A stretch of DNA of 64,000 nt from Exiguobacterium sp. FSL W8-0210 (GTDB lineage Bacteria > Bacillota > Bacilli > Exiguobacteriales > Exiguobacteriaceae): the NCBI RefSeq assembly GCF_038006045.1, contig NZ_JBBOUK010000001.1, positions 2,273,001 through 2,337,000 on the forward strand. The letters are read 5' to 3'. This document shows positions 35,908 to 44,332 of the stretch, one piece after another. The first letter of the stretch is position 1; the number at the start of each line of letters is the position of its first letter. The position numbers were made by a program, and so were the translations under genes. A model generated the notes under the pieces. It did no database searches. It was given only the letters and a program-made list of their open reading frames with translations, and was not told the origin of the DNA.

Positions 35908-36707
35908 TAGTCGTTTGAGTATTCAAGTAGCTGTTCAAGAAAATGATAACTGTCGTCGACATCCGGATGACGCGTATCTTCATACCAGTAGAGTGACAAT
36001 ACTGCTTGCGCTACGACATACCAGTGCATGCGTCGCTTCAAATCGCTCGTCAAAGGATGTCCATAATGTTCGAACCATTCTGGCCAAGCCGCTTCGTCGA
36101 CATAACTATATAACATCATTCCAAGATCGTACGCACGGTCAGCAATGATCGCATCATCCCAATCGTTCAGATAGAGTTGACCGTCTGCTCCCGTCAACCA
36201 GTTATTATGGTTCAAATCTGAATGACAAACGACCTGCTCATCCGTTCTGACCTGCTCCAGATTTTGTTCGAGGTAAACCATCGCATGTTCCACGAGCTCC
36301 GGATCCTCTAAATCATCCGGTTGAAAGTACAAACGACATTGTCGCAATAACTCATCAGGTTCGATCGGGCGCTGGTCAAGCTGTTGTAGCATGAACAGTA
36401 ATTCCTTCGAATCATGGATTTTCCCAAGCAAACGTGCTACTTCAGGACGTTCCATCATTTCGGGCTCCAACTCGTCGCCTTCAATGAACTGTTGGGCGCT
36501 GATGACGTCCCCACTATAAATCCGTTTCGTCCATAATAACTTCGGAACGATTCCGTCTGCAGATAAAATCGCCAAAAACGGCGATGAATTTCGTTTTAAG
36601 AACAACTTCGATTGTCCGGTTGAAGCGATATACGCTTCTCCTGTGATTCCACCTGCTGGCGTAAGGGTCCAGCCTTCGCCAAGCGCATCTAAAATATCTA
36701 ATTCCAT
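35907..36707 (-). CDS. ytmP: Aminoglycoside-phosphotransferase-fold kinase YtmP
   Basis: A 266-residue APH/choline-kinase-fold protein. The catalytic loop is VCHSDLNHNNWL and the metal site LNDWDDA. The physiological substrate is not known; choline- or amino-alcohol-like substrates are possible for the fold. It starts at ATG 36707 behind GAGCGGA. It lies downstream of the pullulanase gene, the usual order in Bacillales. Confidence 0.92.
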   Translation of the reverse strand: MELDILDALGEGWTLTPAGGITGEAYIASTGQSKLFLKRNSSPFLAILSADGIVPKLLWTKRIYSGDVISAQQFIEGDELEPEMMERPEVARLLGKIHDSKELLFMLQQLDQRPIEPDELLRQCRLYFQPDDLEDPELVEHAMVYLEQNLEQVRTDEQVVCHSDLNHNNWLTGADGQLYLNDWDDAIIADRAYDLGMMLYSYVDEAAWPEWFEHYGHPLTSDLKRRMHWYVVAQAVLSLYWYEDTRHPDVDDSYHFLEQLLEYSND

Positions 36708-36758
36708 TATAATCCGCTCAACTTTTTTAGTAGATTTGCCTAAGGCACAATGCTTATC

Positions 36759-38900
36759 TTAACACGTTGCGATCGTCGTTGACAACGGAAGGACCTGAAT
36801 CCTGTCGACACCTTTCAGAAGCGGGTCGACCGAGGCCTTATCCCCTTGTACATGCACATTCCAGCGCGAATGATCAAGTGAGACTTCAACGATTTCGCGC
36901 GTCGTATTGTAAACGATGAGCGTGCGTTGCCATGCATCATACGAGTGGACCGCTCCAAGTTCATAAGCAATGACACCCGGACGTAAGTCGATGAAATGAA
37001 GCAACTCGCGAATCTGATTCGCTCGGTGCAACCGGAATCCGCCATGCATTCTACGAATCTGCAAAATCGTCCTGATGTATGTGACAAGGGACAGATGATC
37101 ATCCCGCCGTTCCCAATCCATTCGATTGATCTCGTCTGGTGCGTTATAGCTGTTTTCAACACCTTGTTTCGTGCGCAAGAACTCTTGACCTGCGTGAAGA
37201 AACGGAATCCCTTGCGCAAACAAGGCAATCGTCTGAGCTAAGCGACTCATCCGCAATAATTGCTGTTCATCTGCCTCTGGACAAGATAACTTTAATTTAT
37301 CGTATAACGTATGATTGTCGTGCGCCTCGACGTAATTGATGGAATAGGTAGGTTCCGGAAAACGTCCGTACGTTTGATTGTCGATATGGACACTTCCCGC
37401 AATCCCGTTTCGGACCTCCCCTTCCTTCCAGCCATCTCCCGCAACGAATCCTCGGTCGAATTCACTGAACGTCGATCCTTTTAACGCGTCACGGAACACA
37501 TCATTAAAATGGGCGATCCGCGGCATTTGCGCAGCGGAGGCACTCATCGCCTTTAATCGTTCCGGTAACGCTGTCGCAAGATCCCATCCTTCTCCATACA
37601 CCAGAATCGTTGGATCAATCGCATCGAGCGCCGCGCGAACATCATTCATCGTCTCAATGTCATGAATCCCCATCAAATCAAATCGAAAGGCATCAATCCG
37701 GTAGACTCGAGCAAAGTACGTCAAACAGTCAACGATCAGACGGCGCATCATGAATCGCTCAGATGCGGTATCATTTCCGACACCTGTTCCGTTCGATAGT
37801 GTTCCGTCTACTTCATAGCGGAAATAATAACCAGGGACAAGCTGTTCGAGAGAGGAGCGTTCTCGAATGAAAACGTGATTCATGACGACATCAAATGTGA
37901 CACGAATGCCTGCTTCATGGAGCCGCTCTACCATTTCCGCGTATTCTCTGACACGAACGAGTGGTTCAACCGAACTCGCATAACTCCCAGCTAGCCCGAA
38001 CCAAAGCATTGGGTCGTATCCCCAGTTATATGGAGACCGTGTCCGTTCATCGGTCGTCTCAAAAAAGTGGACTGGTAGCAATTGCAGATGGGTGATCCCG
38101 AGATCTAGGAGATAATCAAGTCCCGTCGCATGTCCGCGAGGAGAGCGTGTCCCTCGTTCCGTCATCCCCGCGTATTGACCCGGATGACTTGAACCAGCTG
38201 AGTGATCGATCGTGAAATCACGGATATTCGCTTCGTAAATGACAGCGTCTGACGGTTTGACGAACAGAGGACGCGCGACACGCTTCGGGAACCACTTGGT
38301 CATCGTCCGTTCGACGTCAACGATGACGCCGTATCGACCATTCTCCGATATCGCACTAGCGTACGGATCGACGACCTCTTGTGTGCCAAGATATGTCGTC
38401 ACTTCATACCGATACCAGCACTCTGCGATATCTTGTTCCAGTTGAAGATGATAAGCACCTTGCTCTTGTCGCTCCATTTCGTGCTTTCCGAGTAACCGTT
38501 CATCTTGATCGTACACGACACACATGATCCGTTCTGCGACCGGTGACCAAACAGCAAAGTGAAATGCTCCCTCTTCTTCCCAGACACCGAGCTTCCCTTC
38601 GTAACGGTACTTGCGCTCGAATGCTTCCGTCCTGACTAACCGGTCGGGAACGACGCGGATTGACCGACCTGCTCCAAATACCTCATATCGACATTCTAGC
38701 TCGACCGGTTCCAGAACCGTCAATTCATAAATCACCAGTTGTTCCTCACGGTGTGTCTCGACTTGCTGGATCGCAAGTGATTGTCCATCACATTCAAGCG
38801 ACCAGTGGATTGACGGATTGCCTTCGACCTCGACCCGGATGCTCTGGAACGATAAGAACTCCGCCCGGATCACTGGTATCGCTACTTCTTGATTCGTCAT
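36759..38900 (-). CDS. amyX: Type I pullulanase
   Basis: A GH13 debranching enzyme for alpha-1,6 links of glycogen, pullulan or limit dextrins; about 713 residues if started at ATG 38900. The type I hallmark YNWGYDP is present, then RIDAFRFDLMGIHD (catalytic Asp), VYGEGWD (catalytic Glu) and EAHDNHTLYDK. A CBM48-like beta domain precedes the barrel (HFAVWSPVAERIMCVVYD). No signal peptide, so cytosolic. The start is uncertain: ATG 38900 has only GAAAGAG nearby; a strong AAGGGAGGG (38926-38934) points to an in-frame ATT at 38918; GTG 38963 has no site. Confidence 0.93.
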   Translation of the reverse strand: MTNQEVAIPVIRAEFLSFQSIRVEVEGNPSIHWSLECDGQSLAIQQVETHREEQLVIYELTVLEPVELECRYEVFGAGRSIRVVPDRLVRTEAFERKYRYEGKLGVWEEEGAFHFAVWSPVAERIMCVVYDQDERLLGKHEMERQEQGAYHLQLEQDIAECWYRYEVTTYLGTQEVVDPYASAISENGRYGVIVDVERTMTKWFPKRVARPLFVKPSDAVIYEANIRDFTIDHSAGSSHPGQYAGMTERGTRSPRGHATGLDYLLDLGITHLQLLPVHFFETTDERTRSPYNWGYDPMLWFGLAGSYASSVEPLVRVREYAEMVERLHEAGIRVTFDVVMNHVFIRERSSLEQLVPGYYFRYEVDGTLSNGTGVGNDTASERFMMRRLIVDCLTYFARVYRIDAFRFDLMGIHDIETMNDVRAALDAIDPTILVYGEGWDLATALPERLKAMSASAAQMPRIAHFNDVFRDALKGSTFSEFDRGFVAGDGWKEGEVRNGIAGSVHIDNQTYGRFPEPTYSINYVEAHDNHTLYDKLKLSCPEADEQQLLRMSRLAQTIALFAQGIPFLHAGQEFLRTKQGVENSYNAPDEINRMDWERRDDHLSLVTYIRTILQIRRMHGGFRLHRANQIRELLHFIDLRPGVIAYELGAVHSYDAWQRTLIVYNTTREIVEVSLDHSRWNVHVQGDKASVDPLLKGVDRIQVLPLSTTIATC

Positions 38901-38934
38901 CTCTTTCGCAACGACAATGCCGTCGCTCCCTCCC

Positions 38935-39810
38935 TTACTCTTGGATTCGAGACTGTCCCTCACTTTGAATCGCCATATGAAACGGAATCGATACCGTCTC
39001 TTTTAGGATTTTTTCGCACACTCGCATCTGAAATGCCTTTGTATGAGTCGCATTCGCATTCATCCGTTGCACCCAGTTCGGAAAATCGACTTTATTGACA
39101 TACGTCGTCGTCGTTTCCTTTGGAATTTGATCAAAATAACCTGAAGGGGCGAGGATGACTCGTTCGATCGGCAAGACGTAATCTCGACCGAGTACGACCC
39201 GTAAAATATCTTCTGTCCGCTTTAAACCGATGTTCGGATTCAAAATTTGTTTCGCAGAAGCCTTGAACGGCTGCTCCCGCCATAACTTATCTCGCCGGAT
39301 ATGATAGATACTTTCGTCGCCATCGAGCCATTCCATGATATAGATCGCGGACGGACCGACGACGAACGGACTCAATTCGACTTCTCCGACTTGATATTGG
39401 ATGACCGCTCGATAAAACATCGCATATTGTTCATTTAGTAGATGCAACATCTGATAGAAGTCTAAATGACGTTTCAATGGAATCCGCCAAATGTCCTCCT
39501 CCCCTGCTCCACCAGTGACGTTCAAGAGCTTTTGTAACTCGAGACGTTTTTTGTACCATTTATCAAACGCTCTTCGAGATAATTGTTTACCCGGAAGTTG
39601 AATAACTTCACTTTTTTTCATCACTTGCCACCACTTCTTCGGACGGATGAGCGTCTCCCCTGGAAACAACTCTCCTGCTTCCCATCTGCGATAGACATGG
39701 GCATAATCAAGTGCCTGGTGTTCACCGAATCGTTTTGTCATCTCTAGCGGATTTTTTTCAAATCGACTATCTAAGTCATATAGTTTCATCAAAATTGCGA
39801 TGGGGATCAC
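38935..39810 (-). CDS. ytlQ: YtlQ-like conserved protein of unknown function
   Basis: About 291 residues, mostly helical and basic, rich in Trp, Tyr and Arg (RPKKWWQVMKK, DKWYKKRLELQKLLN). The middle holds VVGPSAIYIMEWLDGDE, which may be a nuclease-like beta core, but I cannot confirm a family. Position between amyX and the RNA ligase-like gene corresponds to ytlQ in B. subtilis. GTG 39810 has GAGGA 5 nt upstream; GTG 39825 (overlapping thpR) lacks a site. The stop is immediately followed by the pullulanase ribosome site. Confidence 0.75.
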   Translation of the reverse strand: MIPIAILMKLYDLDSRFEKNPLEMTKRFGEHQALDYAHVYRRWEAGELFPGETLIRPKKWWQVMKKSEVIQLPGKQLSRRAFDKWYKKRLELQKLLNVTGGAGEEDIWRIPLKRHLDFYQMLHLLNEQYAMFYRAVIQYQVGEVELSPFVVGPSAIYIMEWLDGDESIYHIRRDKLWREQPFKASAKQILNPNIGLKRTEDILRVVLGRDYVLPIERVILAPSGYFDQIPKETTTTYVNKVDFPNWVQRMNANATHTKAFQMRVCEKILKETVSIPFHMAIQSEGQSRIQE

Positions 39811-39811
39811 C

Positions 39812-40330
39812 TCATTCCTCTTCACCTATATGAATCCGGTAAACCGGCTCATACCGCGGTGAAACCTCTGGTCGTACTTCAAATAGAACGAGCTCACGAA
39901 CAGTCCACTCTACTGATCGGATCGGACTCGTCTCCCATTCAGCTGCCTCAGTACGCCATTTTTTCGCGATCGTGACATGAGGTACGAATGGTCTGGTCGA
40001 ATTCGGATCAATCTGTTCTACTAATTGAAACAATTCCTCCGATTCCGTTCCGAACCCTAAGACGCGTGGTCGTTCATTCCGACCAAACGTGATTAAACGA
40101 TCGAATCGTAGCACGAAGGGTTCCATCGTACGCGCGATCTGCTGTAACTGCTGTTTCCACGACTGCTGTTCTTTTTCCTCCAATGGACCGAAAAAACGAA
40201 GTGTTAGATGATACTCTTCTAATGTATAAACGTTACGAAAGTGCTCAGGTAGCGATAACCGTTCAGCAAGATTCGCTAAATCTTTAGAAGGGATCGGTAA
40301 GGCAATGAAAAAGTGTCGTTCTTGTCTCAT
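39812..40330 (-). CDS. thpR: RNA 2',3'-cyclic phosphodiesterase (2'-5' RNA ligase family)
   Basis: A 172-residue 2H phosphoesterase that opens 2',3'-cyclic phosphates on RNA ends. The two HxT motifs are HLTL at 41-44 and HVTI at 118-121. ATG 40330 follows AAGGAG; GTG 40342 overlaps that site. It starts 8 nt after the MFS stop and ends within 2 bases of the YtlQ-like start, so the genes are co-transcribed. Confidence 0.93.
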   Translation of the reverse strand: MRQERHFFIALPIPSKDLANLAERLSLPEHFRNVYTLEEYHLTLRFFGPLEEKEQQSWKQQLQQIARTMEPFVLRFDRLITFGRNERPRVLGFGTESEELFQLVEQIDPNSTRPFVPHVTIAKKWRTEAAEWETSPIRSVEWTVRELVLFEVRPEVSPRYEPVYRIHIGEEE

Positions 40331-40338
40331 CGTCGCGT

Positions 40339-41487
40339 TCACTCCTTCATACGACCACTGATACCATACAGAATCGCACCTAGGATACTACTACTTGTAT
40401 ATACCCAAAAGACGATATAGATTGTACTCTTCTCGAGTACAAAACCACTCATCAGATTAAACAACGCGGTCGCGAGTCCCGTCGTCGTTGCCATATATGT
40501 ACTGACAGCTGTTGCGACCATCGTCTCTGGAACGAGCGATCGGACATAATCTAAGGCGACAGGAATCAGCAGACCTACGATCATACCTTGCATCGCAGAT
40601 AATACCCACAGCATGACGATTGGAAGTTCTAAAGCAATCATCGCCGTCCGCGCAGCCGACAACAAGGAGACGAATACAAGAACCGGAATCGCTCCGAAGC
40701 GTAATAACAGACGCGTGGCGATGCGCATAAACGGAATTTCGCACAGAACGGCGACAAAGAATAGTGTTCCGACGAGTGCTGTCGTCTCGCCACGAATCGT
40801 GACGTAGCTACCAAAGTAATAATTATTGGCGAAGATGGGTCCGAAGATCAAACTCCCCCCTGCTAGGAACAATAAGAAACGCCGATTCGAAAAGAGCTGC
40901 TTTAACGGTACGGATTGCTGATTTGAAACATGGACGCTGCCCGTCTCTTCAATACCGATCAGAACAAGGAAACCGAGAACCCATGCTGCACCGGTTGCAT
41001 AAAAAATCAGATTTAGTCCGCCATCCTCAGTGATTTGCCCAAGAATGAAAACAGCTAAAGCGAACCCTGCTGAGCCGAAAAGACGTAAAGCGCCGTAATC
41101 CACTTTACGCTTTCGCGTGTACTCGATCGCTAATGTATCCACGAGCGGAATATGCGCACACTGGAACAACGCCCAGACACAAGAAATCAACAATAAAAGT
41201 AGATAAACAGACGTCAGTAAGTAACTGAGTGTAAAAATACCGGCAGCAAGCATCGCGACGAGCAAAAGTCGTTTCGGTTTCCCGAGTCGATCCGCCGCGA
41301 TTCCCCAGACAGGTTGTAGAAAAATGGAGAGAATCGGTCCAATCGCAACGATTGTTCCAATCTCTGAAGCCGACAGTCCGAACGCGTCGTTTGAGAAATA
41401 AAGCGCGAGGTACGGAATGAGTGCTCCTTGTCCAAAGAAAATAAAGAAATATAAAGCTTGGAAATGATAGGTTTGACGATTTTTCAC
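40339..41487 (-). CDS. Major facilitator superfamily transporter (LacY/nucleoside-symporter-like)
   Basis: A 382-residue carrier with about 12 transmembrane helices. It begins VKNRQTYHFQALYFFIFFGQGALIPYLALYF, and the A-loop is AADRLGKPKRLL. It resembles the MFS_1-like group that includes LacY and nucleoside symporters; substrate unknown. The start is probably GTG 41487, with AAAGGAAG upstream. First gene of a cluster with thpR, ytlQ-like, amyX and ytmP, so a sugar or oligosaccharide substrate is conceivable but unproven. Confidence 0.82.
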   Translation of the reverse strand: MKNRQTYHFQALYFFIFFGQGALIPYLALYFSNDAFGLSASEIGTIVAIGPILSIFLQPVWGIAADRLGKPKRLLLVAMLAAGIFTLSYLLTSVYLLLLLISCVWALFQCAHIPLVDTLAIEYTRKRKVDYGALRLFGSAGFALAVFILGQITEDGGLNLIFYATGAAWVLGFLVLIGIEETGSVHVSNQQSVPLKQLFSNRRFLLFLAGGSLIFGPIFANNYYFGSYVTIRGETTALVGTLFFVAVLCEIPFMRIATRLLLRFGAIPVLVFVSLLSAARTAMIALELPIVMLWVLSAMQGMIVGLLIPVALDYVRSLVPETMVATAVSTYMATTTGLATALFNLMSGFVLEKSTIYIVFWVYTSSSILGAILYGISGRMKE

Positions 41488-41506
41488 ACGGAACTTCCTT
41501 TCAAGA

Positions 41507-41535
41507 AGCAATCCCCCCATCTTTACGATGCGGGG
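41507..41535 (-). terminator. Hairpin between pepV and the MFS gene
   Basis: ATCCCCGCATCG / GATGGGGGGAT on the minus strand; no long T run, so a weak terminator. Confidence 0.45.
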
Positions 41536-41546
41536 ATCATCAATCA

Positions 41547-42944
41547 TTATTTTGCGAGCTCATAAATCGCTTCTGCATAGATCGCGACAGCAAGCAATAG
41601 TTCATCAAAATCAACATATTCATCGACTTGGTGGGCAACTTCAGGACCACCCGGGAAGACTGGACCAAAAGCAACTCCCGCCGTCAACGAACGCGCATAT
41701 GTGCCGCCACCAATTGCTATCAAATCAGCTGATTGGTTAGTGTGGCGCTCATAAACGGCACTTAGCGTCTTGATCAATTCATGGTTTGGATCAACATGGT
41801 GCGGTGTCATATGCGTCCGCGTCTGCAATTCAAAACCATATCCTGCCGCGGCTTCCTTAATGATTTGCAGACGTTCCGTGAAGTCTGCTGTATACGGGTA
41901 ACGGATATTGATCGATGCCGTTCCTTGCTCTTCAGCGTAACGGAATACACCGCCATTGATCGTTAAGTCACCTGTCTCGTCTGAAGCAGCGACACCGATC
42001 GCTACACCGCGAGAATCCCGGAACATATGCGTCACGAGTTGAATGTAACGACGACCGTTAGAATCCAAATGAAGCGTATTGAGGAAACGCGCCAAATGTA
42101 AAGCAGCATTTTTACCATTGTCCGGCTCCATCGCATGGGCTGCGACACCATTGACATCAAGTACGAGACCTTCCGTTTCTTGCTTGACTGTTCCTGTCAA
42201 ACCTTGTTCTTCAAGATAAGCATGGAAATCCGTCTCAAGCGTTCCTACTTCGACGACACGAAGAAGCGCTTGAGCATGACCTGGAACCATGTTCGGACGT
42301 TCGCCACCTTCAAAACGAACGAGATGGTAGCCTGTATCAGATGCTTGCGCTGGTTTCCCTTGAATCAATAACCCATCATAGAGTCCTTTTTCCGCATTGA
42401 TGATCGGGAAGTCGGCATCTGGTGCAAAACCGAGTGTTGGCATCTCTTCATGTTTGAAGTAATGATTGACACAACGCCATTCACTCTCCTCATCCCCTCC
42501 TGCAATCAGACGGATGCGCTTCGAGAGTGGTAAGCCAAGTTCTTTGACGATTTTCAAAGCGTAATAAGCTGCCATCGTCGGTCCTTTATCATCAATTGCT
42601 CCACGTGCATACAGTTTTCCATCTACAAGCGTCGGGTTGAATGGACCGTATGTCCAGTGATCGCCACCAGCTGGTACGACGTCTAAGTGACAAAGAATAC
42701 CGAGTAACTCTTCCCCTTGACCATACTCCAAATGTCCTGCATACCCATCGACATTTTTTGACGTGAACCCATCGCGTTCCCCTGTCGCGAGCATCCAATC
42801 GAGGGCACGTTTGACTTCATGACCAAACGGCGCGCCCTCTTCGATCGTGGATTCGTCGAGTACACTCGGAATCCGTAATAGTTCTTTTAAATCTTCTAAT
42901 AAATCCTCGCGACGTGCGAGTACTTCTTCTTTCCAATTCACCAT
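41547..42944 (-). CDS. pepV: Dipeptidase PepV (M20)
   Basis: A 465-residue di-zinc dipeptidase. Metal and catalytic residues stand in GILCHLDVVPAGGDHW, ARGAIDDKGPTMA, GGDEESEW, GFAPDADFP and GGGTYARSL. Cleaves a broad range of dipeptides in the cytosol. ATG 42944 follows AAGGAG; an upstream ATG at 42962 lies beyond that site. Corresponds to ytjP of B. subtilis. Confidence 0.96.
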   Translation of the reverse strand: MVNWKEEVLARREDLLEDLKELLRIPSVLDESTIEEGAPFGHEVKRALDWMLATGERDGFTSKNVDGYAGHLEYGQGEELLGILCHLDVVPAGGDHWTYGPFNPTLVDGKLYARGAIDDKGPTMAAYYALKIVKELGLPLSKRIRLIAGGDEESEWRCVNHYFKHEEMPTLGFAPDADFPIINAEKGLYDGLLIQGKPAQASDTGYHLVRFEGGERPNMVPGHAQALLRVVEVGTLETDFHAYLEEQGLTGTVKQETEGLVLDVNGVAAHAMEPDNGKNAALHLARFLNTLHLDSNGRRYIQLVTHMFRDSRGVAIGVAASDETGDLTINGGVFRYAEEQGTASINIRYPYTADFTERLQIIKEAAAGYGFELQTRTHMTPHHVDPNHELIKTLSAVYERHTNQSADLIAIGGGTYARSLTAGVAFGPVFPGGPEVAHQVDEYVDFDELLLAVAIYAEAIYELAK

Positions 42945-43265
42945 CTGATTTCGCTCCTTCATTACTGGTTTTGGATTCGTTTCCTATACACCTTCCTAGT
43001 ATAGCGAATATTCGTTCAGATACGAACATCCAAATTCTGTTTTCTTTTTTATTTATTGAAATGACGAACATTCATCTGAAATAAAACTTGAATCGTCGAC
43101 TTTACAAACCATTTGAATATGTTTTTTATGAAAACGTTCGGTTAAATTACTTGCATTTTAATATCAAAACGTTATACTAAAGGCGAAACAACTGGATATT
43201 GCATTGTCTTTTGTCACCCGAAGCTTTAGAACACTATTCTATCCATTGGGGGAGTGGTTATACCA
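42945..43265. other. Intergenic region between pepV and ytzE
   Basis: About 320 bp without a gene. It holds a possible minus-strand -10 for pepV (TATACT, 42998-43003), two small dyads next to it (CGAATATTCG 43005-43014; GTTCAGATACGAAC 43014-43027) and a plus-strand promoter for ytzE at 43151-43178. Nothing else is visible. Confidence 0.5.
43151..43178 (+). promoter_or_regulatory. Sigma-A promoter of ytzE
   Basis: TTGCAT (43151-43156), 16-bp spacer, TATACT (43173-43178). Confidence 0.55.
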
Positions 43266-43484
43266 ATGAAAGATTCTACAGACCGTATGTTGACCCGGAT
43301 TAAATCGATTTATCTCTACATCCAAGAGAACGGAGCTACTACGACAGCAGAGTTGGTTGAAGAGTTTGGCATCACTTCAAGGACCGTTCAGCGGGATTTG
43401 AACGTGCTCGAATACAACAATCTCATTGTGAGCCCTCGACGCGGTACATGGACGTCGAGCAAGAAACAAAAGCAAGCGGGTTGA
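43266..43484 (+). CDS. ytzE: DeoR-type small HTH regulator YtzE
   Basis: A 72-residue protein made only of a DeoR winged helix (IYLYIQENGATTTAELVEEF, TSRTVQRDLNVLEY). There is no sugar-phosphate sensor domain, as in the Bacillus YtzE. Targets unknown. The start is either ATG 43266 or GTG 43254; GGGGGAG lies upstream of both. Has its own promoter and terminator. Confidence 0.88.
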   Translation: MKDSTDRMLTRIKSIYLYIQENGATTTAELVEEFGITSRTVQRDLNVLEYNNLIVSPRRGTWTSSKKQKQAG

Positions 43485-43511
43485 TCCACTGTTTCACTAT
43501 GTATATCTTTC

Positions 43512-43541
43512 GACGACGCGATTCTTCGCGTCTTTTTTTGT
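43512..43541 (+). terminator. Terminator after ytzE
   Basis: GACGACGCGATTCTTCGCGTC followed by seven T. Confidence 0.8.
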
Positions 43542-43592
43542 TATCTTTTTTAAAACGTGGGGTATAGCTATTGGGAGAAGGAGTTGAGAAGA

Positions 43593-44225
43593 ATGAACAT
43601 TTTAATCATTGGAGCAAACGGAACAACGGGACGCAAGATGGTCGAATTGATCGCTAAACAAGGTGATCATCAAGCAATCGCGGTCGTACGGGAAGAAAAT
43701 CAAATCAACGATTTGATTGCACTCGGTGCATCTGAAGTCAGACTTGGGGATTTGACGAAGGATGTCAGTGGTGTCATCAGTAATGCGGACGTCGTCATCT
43801 TTGCAGCGGGTGCTGGTGGCGCATCGGACGAATTAACACGCGCCGTCGATCAAGAAGGTGCAATCAAAGTCATCGATGCAGCAAAAGCGAACGGGATCGA
43901 TCGTTTCCTGATGCTCAGTTCAGTCGGTACAGAAGAACCAAAAGGTGAATTGAAAGTATATCTCGAATCGAAAGCAACAGCAGACGCACACCTACAGGAA
44001 AGCGGACTCAATTATACGATCGTCCGTCCTGGTCCACTCAGCTACGACGACCCGGCAGGCACTGTCGAAACGAAAGAGCATTTTGATTCACACGAAGATC
44101 GTAAGGTGTCTCGTGACGATGTGGCGGCGCTGTTCGTTCACTTGATTGATCACCCGACACAGTCTCGTGTATTCGAAGTACTCAGCGGTCCTTATCCGAT
44201 CGCAGAAGCACTACGTAATCAATAA
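43593..44225 (+). CDS. NAD(P)-binding protein of the atypical SDR type (YhfK/YwnB-like)
   Basis: A 210-residue Rossmann-fold protein with GANGTTGRKMV at residues 7-17. The active-site Tyr/Lys region is degenerate (VYLESKATADAHLQESGLNYTIVRPGPL), as in the atypical NmrA-like branch. Substrate unknown. ATG 43593 follows AAGGAG. The gene ends only 14 bp before the IS1182-family element. Confidence 0.88.
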   Translation: MNILIIGANGTTGRKMVELIAKQGDHQAIAVVREENQINDLIALGASEVRLGDLTKDVSGVISNADVVIFAAGAGGASDELTRAVDQEGAIKVIDAAKANGIDRFLMLSSVGTEEPKGELKVYLESKATADAHLQESGLNYTIVRPGPLSYDDPAGTVETKEHFDSHEDRKVSRDDVAALFVHLIDHPTQSRVFEVLSGPYPIAEALRNQ

Positions 44226-44278
44226 TTGAATCCCACAATAAAGAGGCTGGGACATAACTAGCTGAATTTAACGAGAAG

Positions 44279-44322
44279 AAGGAATTGCCATCACTCAGGA
44301 TGTGCAATTCCTTCTTTTTTCA
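44279..44322 (+). terminator. Terminator inside the left end of the IS1182-family element
   Basis: AGAAGGAATTGCCATC..GATGTGCAATTCCTTCTTTTTT; would stop plus-strand transcripts entering from the upstream SDR gene, and also transposase transcripts. Confidence 0.8.
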
Positions 44323-44332
44323 TTGTCTCGCG

